Numbered from the stretch's first letter, positions 1 through 9,032 are shown. The stretch: 64,000 nucleotides of DNA from Spirosoma montaniterrae (GCF_001988955.1 NZ_CP014263.1:3876001-3940000); one strand, 5' to 3'. Program-made: numbers and translations. The notes: a model not told the origin generated them from the sequence alone.

Positions 1-988
1 CGGTCGTAAGGCGTTCGGCTTCGTAGAGTGGCAGCGGTCGGTTGCCTACCAGCGACATATCGCCGAAAAGCACATTCAGCAATTGAGGCAGCTCGTCGAT
101 GCTGCTATTGCGCAGAAATTTGCCTAACCGGGTGATACGCGGGTCGTTACGGAACTTTAAAAACCTGGCAACTTCCTCGTTTTCGCGCAGATACAGTTTT
201 TCGCAAATTGTTTCATTTTGCCCAAACAGCGGTTGCTGGCACGATATTCCTTTCTGCCGACAGGCTGCGCATAGAAAATTACCCCCCAACGGAAACTCAT
301 CGCTTAACTCCTCTATTTCTGTTTTGGCATAAATATTGTGACTCGCGAGCTTCCCTATTTCCTGGTCTGCTTTAACTTTCATGGTCCGAAACTTGTACAT
401 ATCGAATACATGATAGTAAGCTCCAGCTCGCTTCGACCGATACATGATTGGCCCTTTTGAGTCGATACGAATCAGAATAGCCACCACGACCAATAAGGGC
501 GACATAAGAATCAGTAATGTCAGCGATACAGCGATGTCGATAGCCCGTTTCCACCAGGGAAGCTTAACTGGGTTCAGCGACCTGTCGTGTTCGTCGCGTG
601 TAGCCGACAGAACGTGTCGGTTTAAATCGAGGTAATAACTCACTTTAGTAAAAATTTTCTCTAATTCGTTGGTATCCAGCAACAAGTCTGTTATTCCGTT
701 CAAGGGTATTGTTTCTGCCATAGCCCTTTCTGCGCGATTTCCAATTGTCAGCACCGGAACCGATTGTACTGTAGGATTGCTTCTGACCGCTGTGACCACA
801 TCATATTCACTGAGTTGGTCAACCACAATCAGGTCAACGCAAGGCGAGCGAGTTAACCATTGCTCTATCTGCTTCCCATCTCTTAACCAGGTCACAAGGC
901 CAAACTTGCCGAAAGCAGCACGCAGGTAAGCAGCGACTGCTTCATTTTTCTCCACCAACAGAAGATGAGGTTCAAGACGACGATCCAC
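1..988 (-). CDS. Sugar transferase (polyprenyl-phosphate sugar-phosphate transferase) with N-terminal pseudo-receiver domain, C-terminus cut by window edge
   Basis: Membrane enzyme expected to move a sugar-phosphate from a nucleotide sugar to a polyprenyl phosphate, the first step of exopolysaccharide or O-unit assembly. Translation of the minus strand is open from a GTG at 988 to the edge (about 329 codons). Residues 1-120 resemble a receiver: a beta1 LLLVEKN, VDLIVVD with an acceptor-like Asp57, VPVLTI, then DLLLDTNE where the usual Lys-Pro is missing. KRAIDIAV and a hydrophobic helix follow near 145-170, then IRIDSKGP, YKFRTMKV near 202, DPRITRLGKFLR near 280, SSIDELPQLLNVL, GDMSLVGNRPLP: the hallmark order of the bacterial sugar transferase domain. 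Between FRTM and DPRIT there are about 75 residues, far more than usual, containing C-x2-C-x6-C-x11-C. No ATG lies between the upstream in-frame stop and 988, so the GTG start is inferred. It follows a response regulator on the same strand. Confidence 0.85.
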   Translation of the reverse strand, partial: MDRRLEPHLLLVEKNEAVAAYLRAAFGKFGLVTWLRDGKQIEQWLTRSPCVDLIVVDQLSEYDVVTAVRSNPTVQSVPVLTIGNRAERAMAETIPLNGITDLLLDTNELEKIFTKVSYYLDLNRHVLSATRDEHDRSLNPVKLPWWKRAIDIAVSLTLLILMSPLLVVVAILIRIDSKGPIMYRSKRAGAYYHVFDMYKFRTMKVKADQEIGKLASHNIYAKTEIEELSDEFPLGGNFLCAACRQKGISCQQPLFGQNETICEKLYLRENEEVARFLKFRNDPRITRLGKFLRNSSIDELPQLLNVLFGDMSLVGNRPLPLYEAERLTT

Positions 989-1069
989 AAAAATGACGTT
1001 GATGAATGTAAAACAATGGCAACCGACTGTACACTGGCACACATATTGCGAGGGATTAGATGCCCTGCA

Positions 1070-1555
1070 TTAAAGAAGTATGGATAGAATGCGTGATTTT
1101 AGCTGCTGTAGTGGATGCAAAGCTGATCGTTTTGTCGAAGAAGCGAACCGCTCCCGGTCATCGTTAATCGGAATAGCGGCTCGCCGTAAAACAGCCCGCA
1201 ACCTGGCTTTCACTTCCAATGGGTTAAATGGTTTTGAGATAAAATGGTCTACGCCCTGCTCAAGGCAGTCGATGCGTGTATTGCTGTCGGTAGCACTCGA
1301 CAACACCACAATCGGCGTATGGCGCAGCAAACGGTTGGTACGAACTAACTTGGTAATGTCAAGGCCATTAAATTGAGGTAACTCCAACTCTGTCAATATA
1401 CAGTCGAAGCGGTCACCACGAACCAACAGGCGGGCTGCATCCTGACCGTTATCGACTACAGTTATATTAAAATCGCTTTCAAGCGTTTTTGCCAGAATAC
1501 CCGCTACGTAGGGATTGTTATCCACTACGAGTAAGTTGTATCTATCGTAGTTCAT
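1070..1555 (-). CDS. Atypical single-domain response regulator
   Basis: A 161-residue CheY-like receiver with a short basic tail and no recognisable output domain. The fold landmarks are LLVVDNNP at residues 8-15 (acidic pocket), DCILTELELPQFNG at 51-64, PIVVLSSATDS with the switch Ser, and HFISKPFNP with the conserved Lys. The position that normally holds the phospho-acceptor Asp (consensus D-x4-D) holds Glu56, so the protein may be locked in an active-like state or signal without phosphorylation. It lies 81 bp upstream of the sugar transferase, which has its own receiver-like N-terminus, so the pair may be co-transcribed and may interact. ATG start at 1555. The receiver identity is secure; the regulatory role is inferred. 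Confidence 0.85.
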   Translation of the reverse strand: MNYDRYNLLVVDNNPYVAGILAKTLESDFNITVVDNGQDAARLLVRGDRFDCILTELELPQFNGLDITKLVRTNRLLRHTPIVVLSSATDSNTRIDCLEQGVDHFISKPFNPLEVKARLRAVLRRAAIPINDDRERFASSTKRSALHPLQQLKSRILSILL

Positions 1556-2167
1556 TGCACTGGGTGATTTGATATTTTAGACTGCCAAGCATAAAGCTGG
1601 TTACTACATCATTTATCCACTTAGTAAGAACAGGGAGTTTTTTTAGGGGGTTATTTCGCCCTTTTATGGCTACGAAAGCAACTTTAATAATTTTTAAATT
1701 TCCCACACATTCTGAGCAAAAATGCTTAAGTAGAATAACTTGAGTTGCGGCTGGAAAGTCATTTTGCGACTGGCAAAAACAGAGCTGTTTTTTTGCGCTA
1801 ACTGGTTGTTTTTATCTCTAAAATCGTCTCTTTACTGGCATAACACCCTAATAATCAGATGGGTAATTATACTGCAAAGCTGCATCGTAAAGTAGCCTGA
1901 TTCTCCTACAATGTAGGATTTTGTACATATGTTATTTGTGACTCATATGTTACTATGTGTATAACAACATAAATAGTCGAGCAATAATTAGCTTGCAAAA
2001 ACTTTGGCAAATAAGCCTTTCTACCTGTTGACATACGTGGAAATCGGCACAACTTTTGTGGCCTTTATAGGTGCATATAAATGTGATATGGAAATTTATT
2101 ATTCGGTGCGTTACCTGCCTGTTTAGTACAACATAATTAGCCCTTCAGACAGGTTCCACTCCGCTTC
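1556..2167. other. AT-rich intergenic stretch without a recognised gene
   Basis: About 610 bp with no convincing reading frame on either strand. It is clearly more AT-rich than its surroundings. It contains a direct repeat CATATGTTA at 1926-1934 and 1944-1952 (18 bp apart) and several A/T tracts. It is upstream of the response regulator gene and downstream of the acidic orphan gene, both on the minus strand, so it probably holds the promoter of the former, but I see no clear TAnnTTTG box on that strand. Confidence 0.4.
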
Positions 2168-2518
2168 TTAGTATCGTTCACCCCCTCCTTCTTCGTCCGC
2201 CAAGCGCGAAATTTCATCGTCTAAGTCTTCGTCTGTCATTCCTTCAATTGGCATATCGTCTGTATCATCAGCATTTGAAACTTCGTCGGTGGCATGGCGA
2301 GCTGTAACAGTGTCTGTATACAATAACGTATCGGTAGCTTCCTCCTCGCCGGGGTTCATAACATCGGGGCTATTATTAACGCCCAGACCTGCGTAAGCCA
2401 CAACGTCCTGTTCGTCGGTATCGTCGAGTGCGTTGCTGCGTTGTGGCGACACGCCTTCCAAAGGCCCGCCCGTACTCTGGTCTACACGCTGCTGATTGGA
2501 GTTATTCAGGTTTTCCAT
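2168..2518 (-). CDS. Hypothetical acidic, probably disordered protein
   Basis: 116 residues, ATG at 2518. I do not recognise a family. The composition is strongly acidic (many Asp and Glu, for example DDTDDMPIEGMTDEDLDDE) with Asn, Gly, Ser and Thr, no hydrophobic core, no signal peptide and no membrane segment, so it is likely intrinsically disordered and cytoplasmic. It ends in EEGGGERY. It lies 57 bp downstream of the FG-GAP protein on the same strand and may share its transcript. A longer opposite-strand frame covers part of it but has no family features. Called as a gene because frame, start and strand agree with its neighbours; function unknown. Confidence 0.55.
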   Translation of the reverse strand: MENLNNSNQQRVDQSTGGPLEGVSPQRSNALDDTDEQDVVAYAGLGVNNSPDVMNPGEEEATDTLLYTDTVTARHATDEVSNADDTDDMPIEGMTDEDLDDEISRLADEEGGGERY

Positions 2519-2575
2519 TATCGTCTGAGTTTTGTTTTAACTCATCTAACGACCGAAACCGAAAAGAGTTTGCGC

Positions 2576-4834
2576 CTACTTCCAGACTACTATTTTCTGG
2601 TTTTGCGCCGGTCGATTCTGGCTTGTAAGCCTCAGCAGATATGTTCCGTCGGGCAGGTTAGCCAAATCGAACTGAGTTTCCCGGTTAGCCTGTACGGCCT
2701 GAGCAGACAACACGACCTGCCCCGACAACGACAACACATCAACCTGCCCGTCATACGGAGGCCGAACCGTCAGGTACCGATCCGTCGGATTTGGAAACGC
2801 CCAGGGGCTAACCGGCTCTTCGGGCGAAGCAGTGATAACGATCTTTTCCGAGACGTTTTTCAGGTAGCGTAATCCACCCGCCTGACTGCCCAGCATCAGG
2901 TCGGGCAGTTGGTCGCCGTCGAGGTCGGCGGCAGCAGCAATCAGGCTGATACCCGGCAACCCGATGGCCGGCAACGAGTCGAGCAGCGTGAGCGGCTGGC
3001 TGAGCGATGCAGCATCGGTGCCTTCGGGAAAGCGGTAGATACGCACTCGCCCGTCGCCATTGGCGGTGATAAGTTCGTTTTTCTGGTCGCCGTTCACATC
3101 TGTCACCACCAGCGAACGCACACCGACATACGCTGAACCATCGTCGGTAAAGCCGCCGAATCGCTGATTCTGAAGTTGAAATGTCGGGGTTTGGGCCGTA
3201 CCAGCGTTTCGATAATGTAAAATAGTACCGTTGCTTTTGCTGATAAGCAGGTCGGGCTTACCGTCGCGGTCGATGTCAGCCACGGTAGGCAGGTCTGAGA
3301 GCTGCATCAGGCTGGGCGTGGGCCAGATTGTGGCACGGGCCAGGTTATACTGTGCGGCTGTGCCTTTCGGGGATGCATTAACTAACACGCGCATTTCGAC
3401 TCCCCGCGCCCCGTTGCCGGTCAGCAGCAGATCAACGCTTCCGTTGTTGTCAATATCCACAAATGAAGGTACAATGTTCGACAGGTTCAGCGTTTTGGCA
3501 ACGTCCAGATAATCGGTCGAACTCAGCACAAAAGCTGGGTTCTGCGTAGTTCCCCGGTTTTCAAAGTACCACAGCCCGGCGCGGTACTCACTGCCCGACT
3601 GGATGCCCGCATAGCCCACAACCATGTCAGCGTCGCCATCGCCGTCGAGGTCGGCTAAGGCGGGTGCGGCCCGTTCGCCCAGATCGAGCATGTCGTTTTG
3701 CAGAAAATCTTTCCGCACGAGCCGGAAATTGGACTTCTGATTGGTACCCACATTCTTGTAGAACCAACTCGATGCCCGAAAATCGAACGCCTGATTTTCG
3801 TTGATGTCCACATTGGGCGAGGCCAGCAAATCAGTTAAGCCATCGCCATCGACATCTTCCAGAAAAGCGGCTGGAAACGCCGGAAACAGGACTGGGTTCT
3901 GCTCCGGAAACAGGCTGTCGAAGGCCACATAAGCCGCCTTATCATTGTTGGGGCCGTTGCTGCGAAGCCGCGCCAGGTTAGCACACGACACAAACCCGAA
4001 CAGCATGTCTTTTTTGCCATCGGCGTTCAGAATCGTTACCGTGTTGCCGGTGTGCAAAGGCCGCGCTCCCGGTACGCTGCCCGGCGGTTTCGGGTCGGTT
4101 AGCCCACCGCCACCCGGTTCGGTGTCGCATTGTATGCCAAACTTGAAATCATTGCAGAACTCTTTCTGGAAACGCCCCCAGCAGGAACCACCCACGCGTT
4201 TAAAATCAAGGTTAGGTTTGCGTGTGCGTTCCATACTCATATTCTGCTGATACGCAATCTGATTGCCGGTAGGGTCGAATGTCAGAATATCGATGTCGCC
4301 ATCATCGTCATAGTCAGTAATGGCCGGTATATCCGAGGCCGACACATACAGCGGCAGGCGGCTCGAAAATCCTTCGGTGTTGAGTGGGTCAGCCACAAGT
4401 TGAAACGTTACCTGATTGTTCGCCGATTCATTTCGGAAGACGCGCATACTTCCCGACCCATGCGTAAAGAGGTCTTTGCGGCCATCTTTGTCATAATCAA
4501 CCAGTAGCATCCAGTTGTATACAGCCGGGAAACGCAGCTCATACTGGGGGGCGTGTTGCCAGGCAATGCCGCTGCCCGTGGGGTTGTCGATAGCCACGAA
4601 CGTAGTGATTTTGCGGGTTGTACGGTCAAATACCACCAGATCATCGCGGGTGTCGTTGTTGAGCCGGATGGTCGAGTACTGGGCTGCGTTCAGGCCACCA
4701 GCCCACGGATTGAGTAACGTTTGCCCGTTGACCGTAACAACAGGGCGCAAATCATACCGAAAGCCAACCGTGGTCGACTGGGCCAGGCTTAGTAGCGATA
4801 CCAGCAAAAAACAAAGCGTAAACAGCTTTTTCAT
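2576..4834 (-). CDS. Secreted FG-GAP/VCBS repeat protein with type IX secretion C-terminal domain
   Basis: About 752 residues. The start is taken at the ATG at 4834, which gives a clean signal peptide (MKKLFTLCFLLVSLLSLAQS); the frame also runs up to a GTG at 4864. At least eight Ca-binding-like FG-GAP blades can be read: DYDKDGRKDLF, DYDDDGDIDIL, DVDGDGLTDLL, DLDGDGDADMV, DIDNNGSVDLL, DIDRDGKPDLL, DVNGDQKNELI and DLDGDQLPDLM, consistent with an integrin-like beta-propeller. The last 75 residues (SPWAFPNPTDRYLTV to GTYLLRLTSQ and IVVWK) match the type A sorting domain used by the gliding-associated type IX secretion system, so the protein should be exported and attached to the cell surface. 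Possible roles are adhesion or binding. It is divergent from murF. Confidence 0.9.
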   Translation of the reverse strand: MKKLFTLCFLLVSLLSLAQSTTVGFRYDLRPVVTVNGQTLLNPWAGGLNAAQYSTIRLNNDTRDDLVVFDRTTRKITTFVAIDNPTGSGIAWQHAPQYELRFPAVYNWMLLVDYDKDGRKDLFTHGSGSMRVFRNESANNQVTFQLVADPLNTEGFSSRLPLYVSASDIPAITDYDDDGDIDILTFDPTGNQIAYQQNMSMERTRKPNLDFKRVGGSCWGRFQKEFCNDFKFGIQCDTEPGGGGLTDPKPPGSVPGARPLHTGNTVTILNADGKKDMLFGFVSCANLARLRSNGPNNDKAAYVAFDSLFPEQNPVLFPAFPAAFLEDVDGDGLTDLLASPNVDINENQAFDFRASSWFYKNVGTNQKSNFRLVRKDFLQNDMLDLGERAAPALADLDGDGDADMVVGYAGIQSGSEYRAGLWYFENRGTTQNPAFVLSSTDYLDVAKTLNLSNIVPSFVDIDNNGSVDLLLTGNGARGVEMRVLVNASPKGTAAQYNLARATIWPTPSLMQLSDLPTVADIDRDGKPDLLISKSNGTILHYRNAGTAQTPTFQLQNQRFGGFTDDGSAYVGVRSLVVTDVNGDQKNELITANGDGRVRIYRFPEGTDAASLSQPLTLLDSLPAIGLPGISLIAAAADLDGDQLPDLMLGSQAGGLRYLKNVSEKIVITASPEEPVSPWAFPNPTDRYLTVRPPYDGQVDVLSLSGQVVLSAQAVQANRETQFDLANLPDGTYLLRLTSQNRPAQNQKIVVWK

Positions 4835-4899
4835 TTTACTTTTGGATGTAAAACACAGAGACACTCCGTGTTTGAAAACGTTGAAACTACTTTATTCTG

Positions 4900-6195
4900 A
4901 TGATTACCACCGACCAACTATACCATAAATTTCTGGAATGTACGGGCGTTTCGACCGATACGCGCCGAATTACGCCCGATTGCCTCTTCGTTGCGCTGAA
5001 AGGTGCCAATTTCGACGGAAACCAGTTTGCCGGGCAGGCACTGGCAGCGGGGGCGCGGTATGCCGTGGTCGACGACAGTGCCGTAGCCGCTCAGCATCCG
5101 GGGCAGTGTTTGCTGGTAGCCGATGGGCTAACGGCCTTGCAGGACCTGGCCCGCCACCACCGCCAAACGCTGACCATTCCGGTAGTGGGTCTGACCGGCT
5201 CGAACGGCAAAACCACTACCAAAGAACTCATCGCGGCTGTGCTGTCGAAAAAGTACCGCACGTTTGCCACGCAGGGCAACCTCAATAACCACATTGGCGT
5301 ACCGCTCTCGGTGCTGTCGATTACGGAGCAATACGAAACAGCCGTGATTGAGATGGGGGCCAATCACCAGCGTGAAATTGCGCTGCTGAGTTCGATTGCA
5401 ATGCCCTCGCATGGTATGATTACCAATATTGGCAAGGCGCACCTCGAAGGGTTTGGCGGGCTGGCGGGCGTTCGCATCGGCAAGGGCGAACTCTATGATT
5501 TTCTGGCTGCTTCAGACGGTACGGTATTCGTCAACTGGCAAGACGCTACCCTGCGCGAAATGGCGGCTGAACGCTCGTTTCAACGACTTGTTCCGTATTG
5601 GGGTAATGGCGAATTTACGCTCATTCAGGAAGCTCCAACTGTAATTTTTGAAGGCCGTCAGGCACCCGGCGTTCGGGTTCAAACCAACTTACCGGGCGCG
5701 TATAACTTCGCGAACATGGCTGCGGCCATTGCCATTGGGCAGTATTTTGGCGTTTCATTTGCCGACGCGTGCCACGCTATCGCCGATTATAATCCGACAA
5801 ACAACCGCTCACAGACCGTGGTGCGGGGTACTAATACCGTGCTGTTGGATGCCTACAACGCCAATCCGAGTTCAATGGCCGCAGCTATCCGGCAGTTTGC
5901 GCAAATGCCGGCCCAACGCCGGGCCATTATTGTAGGCGATATGTATGAACTGGGCGACGACAGCGAAGCCGAACACGCAGCCCTCGGCAAACTTATCGCC
6001 GACTGCCAGTTCGATCTGGTTATTTTAGCCGGCAAAGACACCAAATATGCCCTACCCTACGTACCAAAAGCCTACTATTTCCCCGACAAATTTTCACTGC
6101 ATAACTGGCTGATGGACAACCCGATGACCGACACACATGTGCTTATCAAAGGCTCACGTGGCATGAGCCTGGAGAGTGTAGTGCCGTTTATCTGA
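4900..6195 (+). CDS. murF: UDP-N-acetylmuramoyl-tripeptide--D-alanyl-D-alanine ligase
   Basis: 431 residues, the usual MurF length. It catalyses ATP-dependent addition of D-Ala-D-Ala to the UDP-MurNAc-tripeptide in cytoplasmic peptidoglycan synthesis. Visible landmarks: STDTRRI and FVALKGANFDG in the N-terminal substrate domain, the Mur-ligase P-loop GLTGSNGKTTTKE at 98-109, NLNNHIGVPLSVL, EMGANHQREI, ITNIGKAHLEGFGG, NNRSQ, LLDAYNANPSSM, and the C-terminal IVGDMYELGDDSEAEH and LIKGSRGMSLE. ATG at 4900. It stands outside a dcw cluster, as is common in Bacteroidetes, and faces away from the FG-GAP gene. The following SGNH hydrolase gene starts 32 bp downstream and could be co-transcribed. Confidence 0.97.
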   Translation: MITTDQLYHKFLECTGVSTDTRRITPDCLFVALKGANFDGNQFAGQALAAGARYAVVDDSAVAAQHPGQCLLVADGLTALQDLARHHRQTLTIPVVGLTGSNGKTTTKELIAAVLSKKYRTFATQGNLNNHIGVPLSVLSITEQYETAVIEMGANHQREIALLSSIAMPSHGMITNIGKAHLEGFGGLAGVRIGKGELYDFLAASDGTVFVNWQDATLREMAAERSFQRLVPYWGNGEFTLIQEAPTVIFEGRQAPGVRVQTNLPGAYNFANMAAAIAIGQYFGVSFADACHAIADYNPTNNRSQTVVRGTNTVLLDAYNANPSSMAAAIRQFAQMPAQRRAIIVGDMYELGDDSEAEHAALGKLIADCQFDLVILAGKDTKYALPYVPKAYYFPDKFSLHNWLMDNPMTDTHVLIKGSRGMSLESVVPFI

Positions 6196-6227
6196 ACAGA
6201 ACCAGGATTCTTCACAAAATCGGCACC

Positions 6228-6869
6228 ATGCTCAGGATTATCTTCATTGTTATTGGCGTAATCGCCTTTATTCAGTCCGCACCACCTTTCGAGTCGGAAA
6301 TTCGAGCATTTGAGCGGGCGGATAGCCTGACGCCCCCGCCCGCGCGGCCAATTCTGTTTGTAGGCAGTTCGTCTATCCGATTCTGGAGCAGCCTGACAGC
6401 CGACTTTCCCGACAAGCCCGTACTGAATAGGGGGTTTGGCGGCTCACAATTGAGCGATGTTATCCGGTATGCCGACCGGATTATTGTTCGCTATCAACCG
6501 AAACAGATTGTACTTTATGCGGGCGAAAATGACATTGCCACCGGGAAACAAACAGGGCATCAAACCTACGAGCGATTCGTGACGCTCTTTCGCTACGTTC
6601 GGAAGCGGTTGCCCGGTGTTCCGTTCGTCTATATTGCCATTAAACCAAGTCCATCGCGTTGGCACTATGCGGCTGAGATAGGCAAGGCAAATCGGCTTAT
6701 CGAACAATTTTTACGCCAGCAACGGCGTGTTCAATTCGTTGACATCCGGCCAGTTATGCTCCAGCCCAATGGTCGGCCCATTGGGTCGCTGTTTCGGGCC
6801 GACAGCCTGCACATGAACGCCAGCGGATACCGGCTTTGGGCACAGGCTATTCGGCCCGTACTGCGCTAA
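6228..6869 (+). CDS. Exported SGNH/GDSL-family hydrolase
   Basis: 213 residues with an N-terminal hydrophobic segment (MLRIIFIVIGVIAFIQSAPP) that serves as signal peptide or anchor. SGNH blocks: FVGSSSIRFW (nucleophile Ser of block I), RGFGGSQLSD (block II Gly), LYAGENDIATG (block III Asn) and RADSLHMNASGY (block V Asp and His). This family hydrolyses esters of lipids, carbohydrates or acyl groups; the substrate cannot be read from sequence, but an exported enzyme beside murF could act on envelope or extracellular polysaccharide esters. It converges on the DUF2147 gene with 3 bp between the two stops. Confidence 0.87.
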   Translation: MLRIIFIVIGVIAFIQSAPPFESEIRAFERADSLTPPPARPILFVGSSSIRFWSSLTADFPDKPVLNRGFGGSQLSDVIRYADRIIVRYQPKQIVLYAGENDIATGKQTGHQTYERFVTLFRYVRKRLPGVPFVYIAIKPSPSRWHYAAEIGKANRLIEQFLRQQRRVQFVDIRPVMLQPNGRPIGSLFRADSLHMNASGYRLWAQAIRPVLR

Positions 6870-6872
6870 TGG

Positions 6873-7316
6873 CTATTTGACCCGCGTCCAGGTGCGTGTT
6901 TTTTTCAGGAAACCGAGGCCCATTACATAACCGCTTATATCGAGCGAGTTAGCATCGCGCAAGGTTAGCTCACAGCCATAGGTCCGGCCATCTTCGGGGT
7001 TATACACTTGCCCGTCGGTCCAGACGTTGTTGCCTTTATAGCGCAGGTTAGTCATCATGGTCAGGTGCATCAGCGGGCGGCTGCGGAGTTTTACATCAGG
7101 ATTGAGCCGGTCGGTTTTGGGTTTGTTGGTAGCCGGGTCGTTGGGTTCGGCCATCCAGACCATGCGACCAAAGTACCGCCCGCCCTGTTTATAGATTTGT
7201 ACCTGATTTTTTCCTTTGGAACTCAGCCATTTACCCAGAATAGCGTCGGGATTGTCGGCAGAAGCAACCATCGAAAAAGCGAAATAGAAAAGCAGCGTTG
7301 AGACAAGCCGGGTCAT
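6873..7316 (-). CDS. DUF2147 family exported protein
   Basis: 147 residues when started at the ATG at 7316, which exposes a signal peptide (MTRLVSTLLFYFAFSMVASA); upstream in-frame extension to 7364 uses TTG and adds no family sequence. The mature part has the DUF2147 pattern: ILGKWLSSKGKNQVQIY near the start, a central GRYFGRMVWM, then MMTNLRYKGNNVWTDGQVYNPEDGRTYGCE shared across the family and a final GFLKKTRTWTRV. It is a small beta-rich periplasmic or secreted protein of unknown biochemical role; some relatives are induced by stress or found near lipid genes. Convergent with the SGNH hydrolase. Confidence 0.85.
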   Translation of the reverse strand: MTRLVSTLLFYFAFSMVASADNPDAILGKWLSSKGKNQVQIYKQGGRYFGRMVWMAEPNDPATNKPKTDRLNPDVKLRSRPLMHLTMMTNLRYKGNNVWTDGQVYNPEDGRTYGCELTLRDANSLDISGYVMGLGFLKKTRTWTRVK

Positions 7317-7441
7317 GTATAAATTAATTACTTCAAGAACAGCGTTGCTTATTATAAACGACAAAAACCACCGAACTGGTAAATTTTTAGCCGCTTAATC
7401 ACGAAAATACGCATCGGTTAGTCTTTCTGCCCGTTGCACTC

Positions 7442-7449
7442 TATTTTTG
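7442..7449 (+). promoter_or_regulatory. Putative Bacteroidetes-type -7 box upstream of ahcY
   Basis: TATTTTTG matches TAnnTTTG exactly and lies 67 bp before the ahcY start. No clear -33 TTTG at ideal spacing was seen, so this is a composition-supported guess. The same leader holds a weak hairpin-like AGCC/GGCT pair; I could not recognise a SAH riboswitch. Confidence 0.4.
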
Positions 7450-7515
7450 CACTTTACTAAGAAAACAACCGGGCCAGCAGCCTACAATGCTATTGGCTGT
7501 TAACTGTTAACTGAA

Positions 7516-8826
7516 ATGCAAACTGCCACTTACGTTCCCTATAAGGTAAAAGACATTGCGCTGGCCGAGTGGGGCCGCAAGGAAATCCGGCTTGCCGAAG
7601 CCGAAATGCCGGGCCTGATGGGTCTCCGGGCCGAATATGGCCCCACCAAACCGCTGGCTGGTGCCCGTATTGCGGGTTGCCTGCACATGACCATTCAAAC
7701 CGCCGTTCTTATCGAAACGCTGGTTGAACTGGGTGCCGACGTAACCTGGTCGTCGTGCAATATTTTCTCAACGCAGGACCATGCCGCTGCGGCCATTGCG
7801 GCTGCCGGTATTCCGGTATACGCCTGGAAGGGCATGAACGAAGAAGAGTTCAACTGGTGCATCGAACAAACGCTGTTTTTTGGCGAAGATCGCAAGCCGC
7901 TCAACATGATTCTCGACGATGGTGGCGACCTGACGAATATGGTCTTCGATGTATATCCTGAACTGATTTCAGGCATCAAAGGGCTGTCGGAAGAAACCAC
8001 AACCGGGGTTCACCGCCTGTATGAGCGTATGAAAAACGGTACGCTCCACTTGCCTGCCATCAACGTAAACGACTCAGTAACGAAGTCGAAATTCGATAAT
8101 AAATACGGCTGCCGCGAGTCGCTGGTCGATGCTATACGCCGGGCTACCGACCTTATGCTGGCTGGCAAAGTGGCCGTTGTAGCTGGCTATGGCGATGTAG
8201 GCAAAGGCTCGGCTGAGTCGTTGCGGGGTGCCGGATGCCGCGTATTAGTTACGGAAATCGACCCAATCTGCGCTTTGCAGGCCGCTATGGATGGCTACGA
8301 GGTGGTGCCGATGGACGAGGCCGTAACCCGCGCCAACATCTTCGTAACGGCCACGGGCAATGTGCGCATCATCAAAGACCGGCATTTCCGGGCCATGCGC
8401 GATAAGTCGATTGTGTGTAACATCGGCCACTTCGATAATGAGATCGACATGGCGTGGCTGAACGAGAACTACGGCCACAGCAAGAGCCAAATCAAGCCGC
8501 AGGTCGACATGTACGAGATCGATGGTAAAGAAATCATCGTGCTGGCCGAAGGTCGGCTGGTAAACCTTGGCTGTGCGATGGGGCACCCCAGTTTTGTGAT
8601 GTCTTGTTCGTTTGCCAACCAGACACTGGCACAACTCGAACTGTGGGCCAACTCTGACAAGTACGAAAACAAAGTGTATGTACTGCCCAAAAAGCTTGAC
8701 GAGAAAGTAGCCGCTATGCACCTGGCCCACGTTGGCGCGAAGCTCGAACCGATGGAGCAGGAGCAAGCCGACTACATCGGCGTCAACATCGACGGTCCGT
8801 TCAAATCGGAAATGTACCGCTATTAA
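7516..8826 (+). CDS. ahcY: Adenosylhomocysteinase (S-adenosyl-L-homocysteine hydrolase)
   Basis: 436 residues, full length. It cleaves S-adenosylhomocysteine to adenosine and homocysteine using bound NAD, recycling the product of methyltransferases in the cytoplasm. Clear family sequence: [50 protein letters not shown] ([12 protein letters not shown]), [29 protein letters not shown], the NAD fold [59 protein letters not shown] and a C-terminal MYRY like the usual HYRY end. ATG at 7516. Stands alone; followed by a block of inverted repeats. Confidence 0.98.
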   Translation: MQTATYVPYKVKDIALAEWGRKEIRLAEAEMPGLMGLRAEYGPTKPLAGARIAGCLHMTIQTAVLIETLVELGADVTWSSCNIFSTQDHAAAAIAAAGIPVYAWKGMNEEEFNWCIEQTLFFGEDRKPLNMILDDGGDLTNMVFDVYPELISGIKGLSEETTTGVHRLYERMKNGTLHLPAINVNDSVTKSKFDNKYGCRESLVDAIRRATDLMLAGKVAVVAGYGDVGKGSAESLRGAGCRVLVTEIDPICALQAAMDGYEVVPMDEAVTRANIFVTATGNVRIIKDRHFRAMRDKSIVCNIGHFDNEIDMAWLNENYGHSKSQIKPQVDMYEIDGKEIIVLAEGRLVNLGCAMGHPSFVMSCSFANQTLAQLELWANSDKYENKVYVLPKKLDEKVAAMHLAHVGAKLEPMEQEQADYIGVNIDGPFKSEMYRY

Positions 8827-8831
8827 AATCC

Positions 8832-9020
8832 GAACCAGGATTAGCTGAGATTTACAAGATTAAACAGGATATCTGAACCGGGATTAGCGAAGACTTTCAA
8901 GATTCAACAGGATTCTACGCTGCGCTTCTTTGATTGGCGGAAGTAGAACGATTCGGGCATCGCCTGCCACAAATCAATCCTGACCAATCTTGTAAATCCT
9001 GGCTAATCCTGGTTCAGATT
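8832..9020. repeat. Three-copy interspersed repeat: two direct copies and one inverted
   Basis: Two tandem degenerate copies of a roughly 39-bp unit beginning GAACCAGGATTAGC and ending AACAGGAT lie at 8832-8870 and 8875-8914; an inverted copy (AATCCTGG...GGTTCAGATT) lies at 8972-9020. The transcript could fold into a long imperfect hairpin. A fragment (AACCAGGATTCTT) also occurs between murF and the SGNH gene near 6200. Fills most of the roughly 315-bp gap between ahcY and the next gene. Confidence 0.75.
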
Positions 9021-9024
9021 TTTT

Positions 9025-9032
9025 TATATTTG
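9025..9032 (+). promoter_or_regulatory. Putative -7 box
   Basis: TATATTTG matches TAnnTTTG; it sits just after the inverted repeat and 111 bp before the start of the exported DUF922-like protein. No strong -33 element seen. Confidence 0.3.

Noticed and set aside
2428..2872. Forward reading frames opposite the acidic orphan and FG-GAP genes
   Set aside because: They run against the sorting domain of the FG-GAP protein, which is clearly real on the minus strand.
7377..7515. Possible SAH riboswitch before ahcY
   Set aside because: Only a weak hairpin is visible and the conserved core could not be recognised; a covariance-model search would decide.
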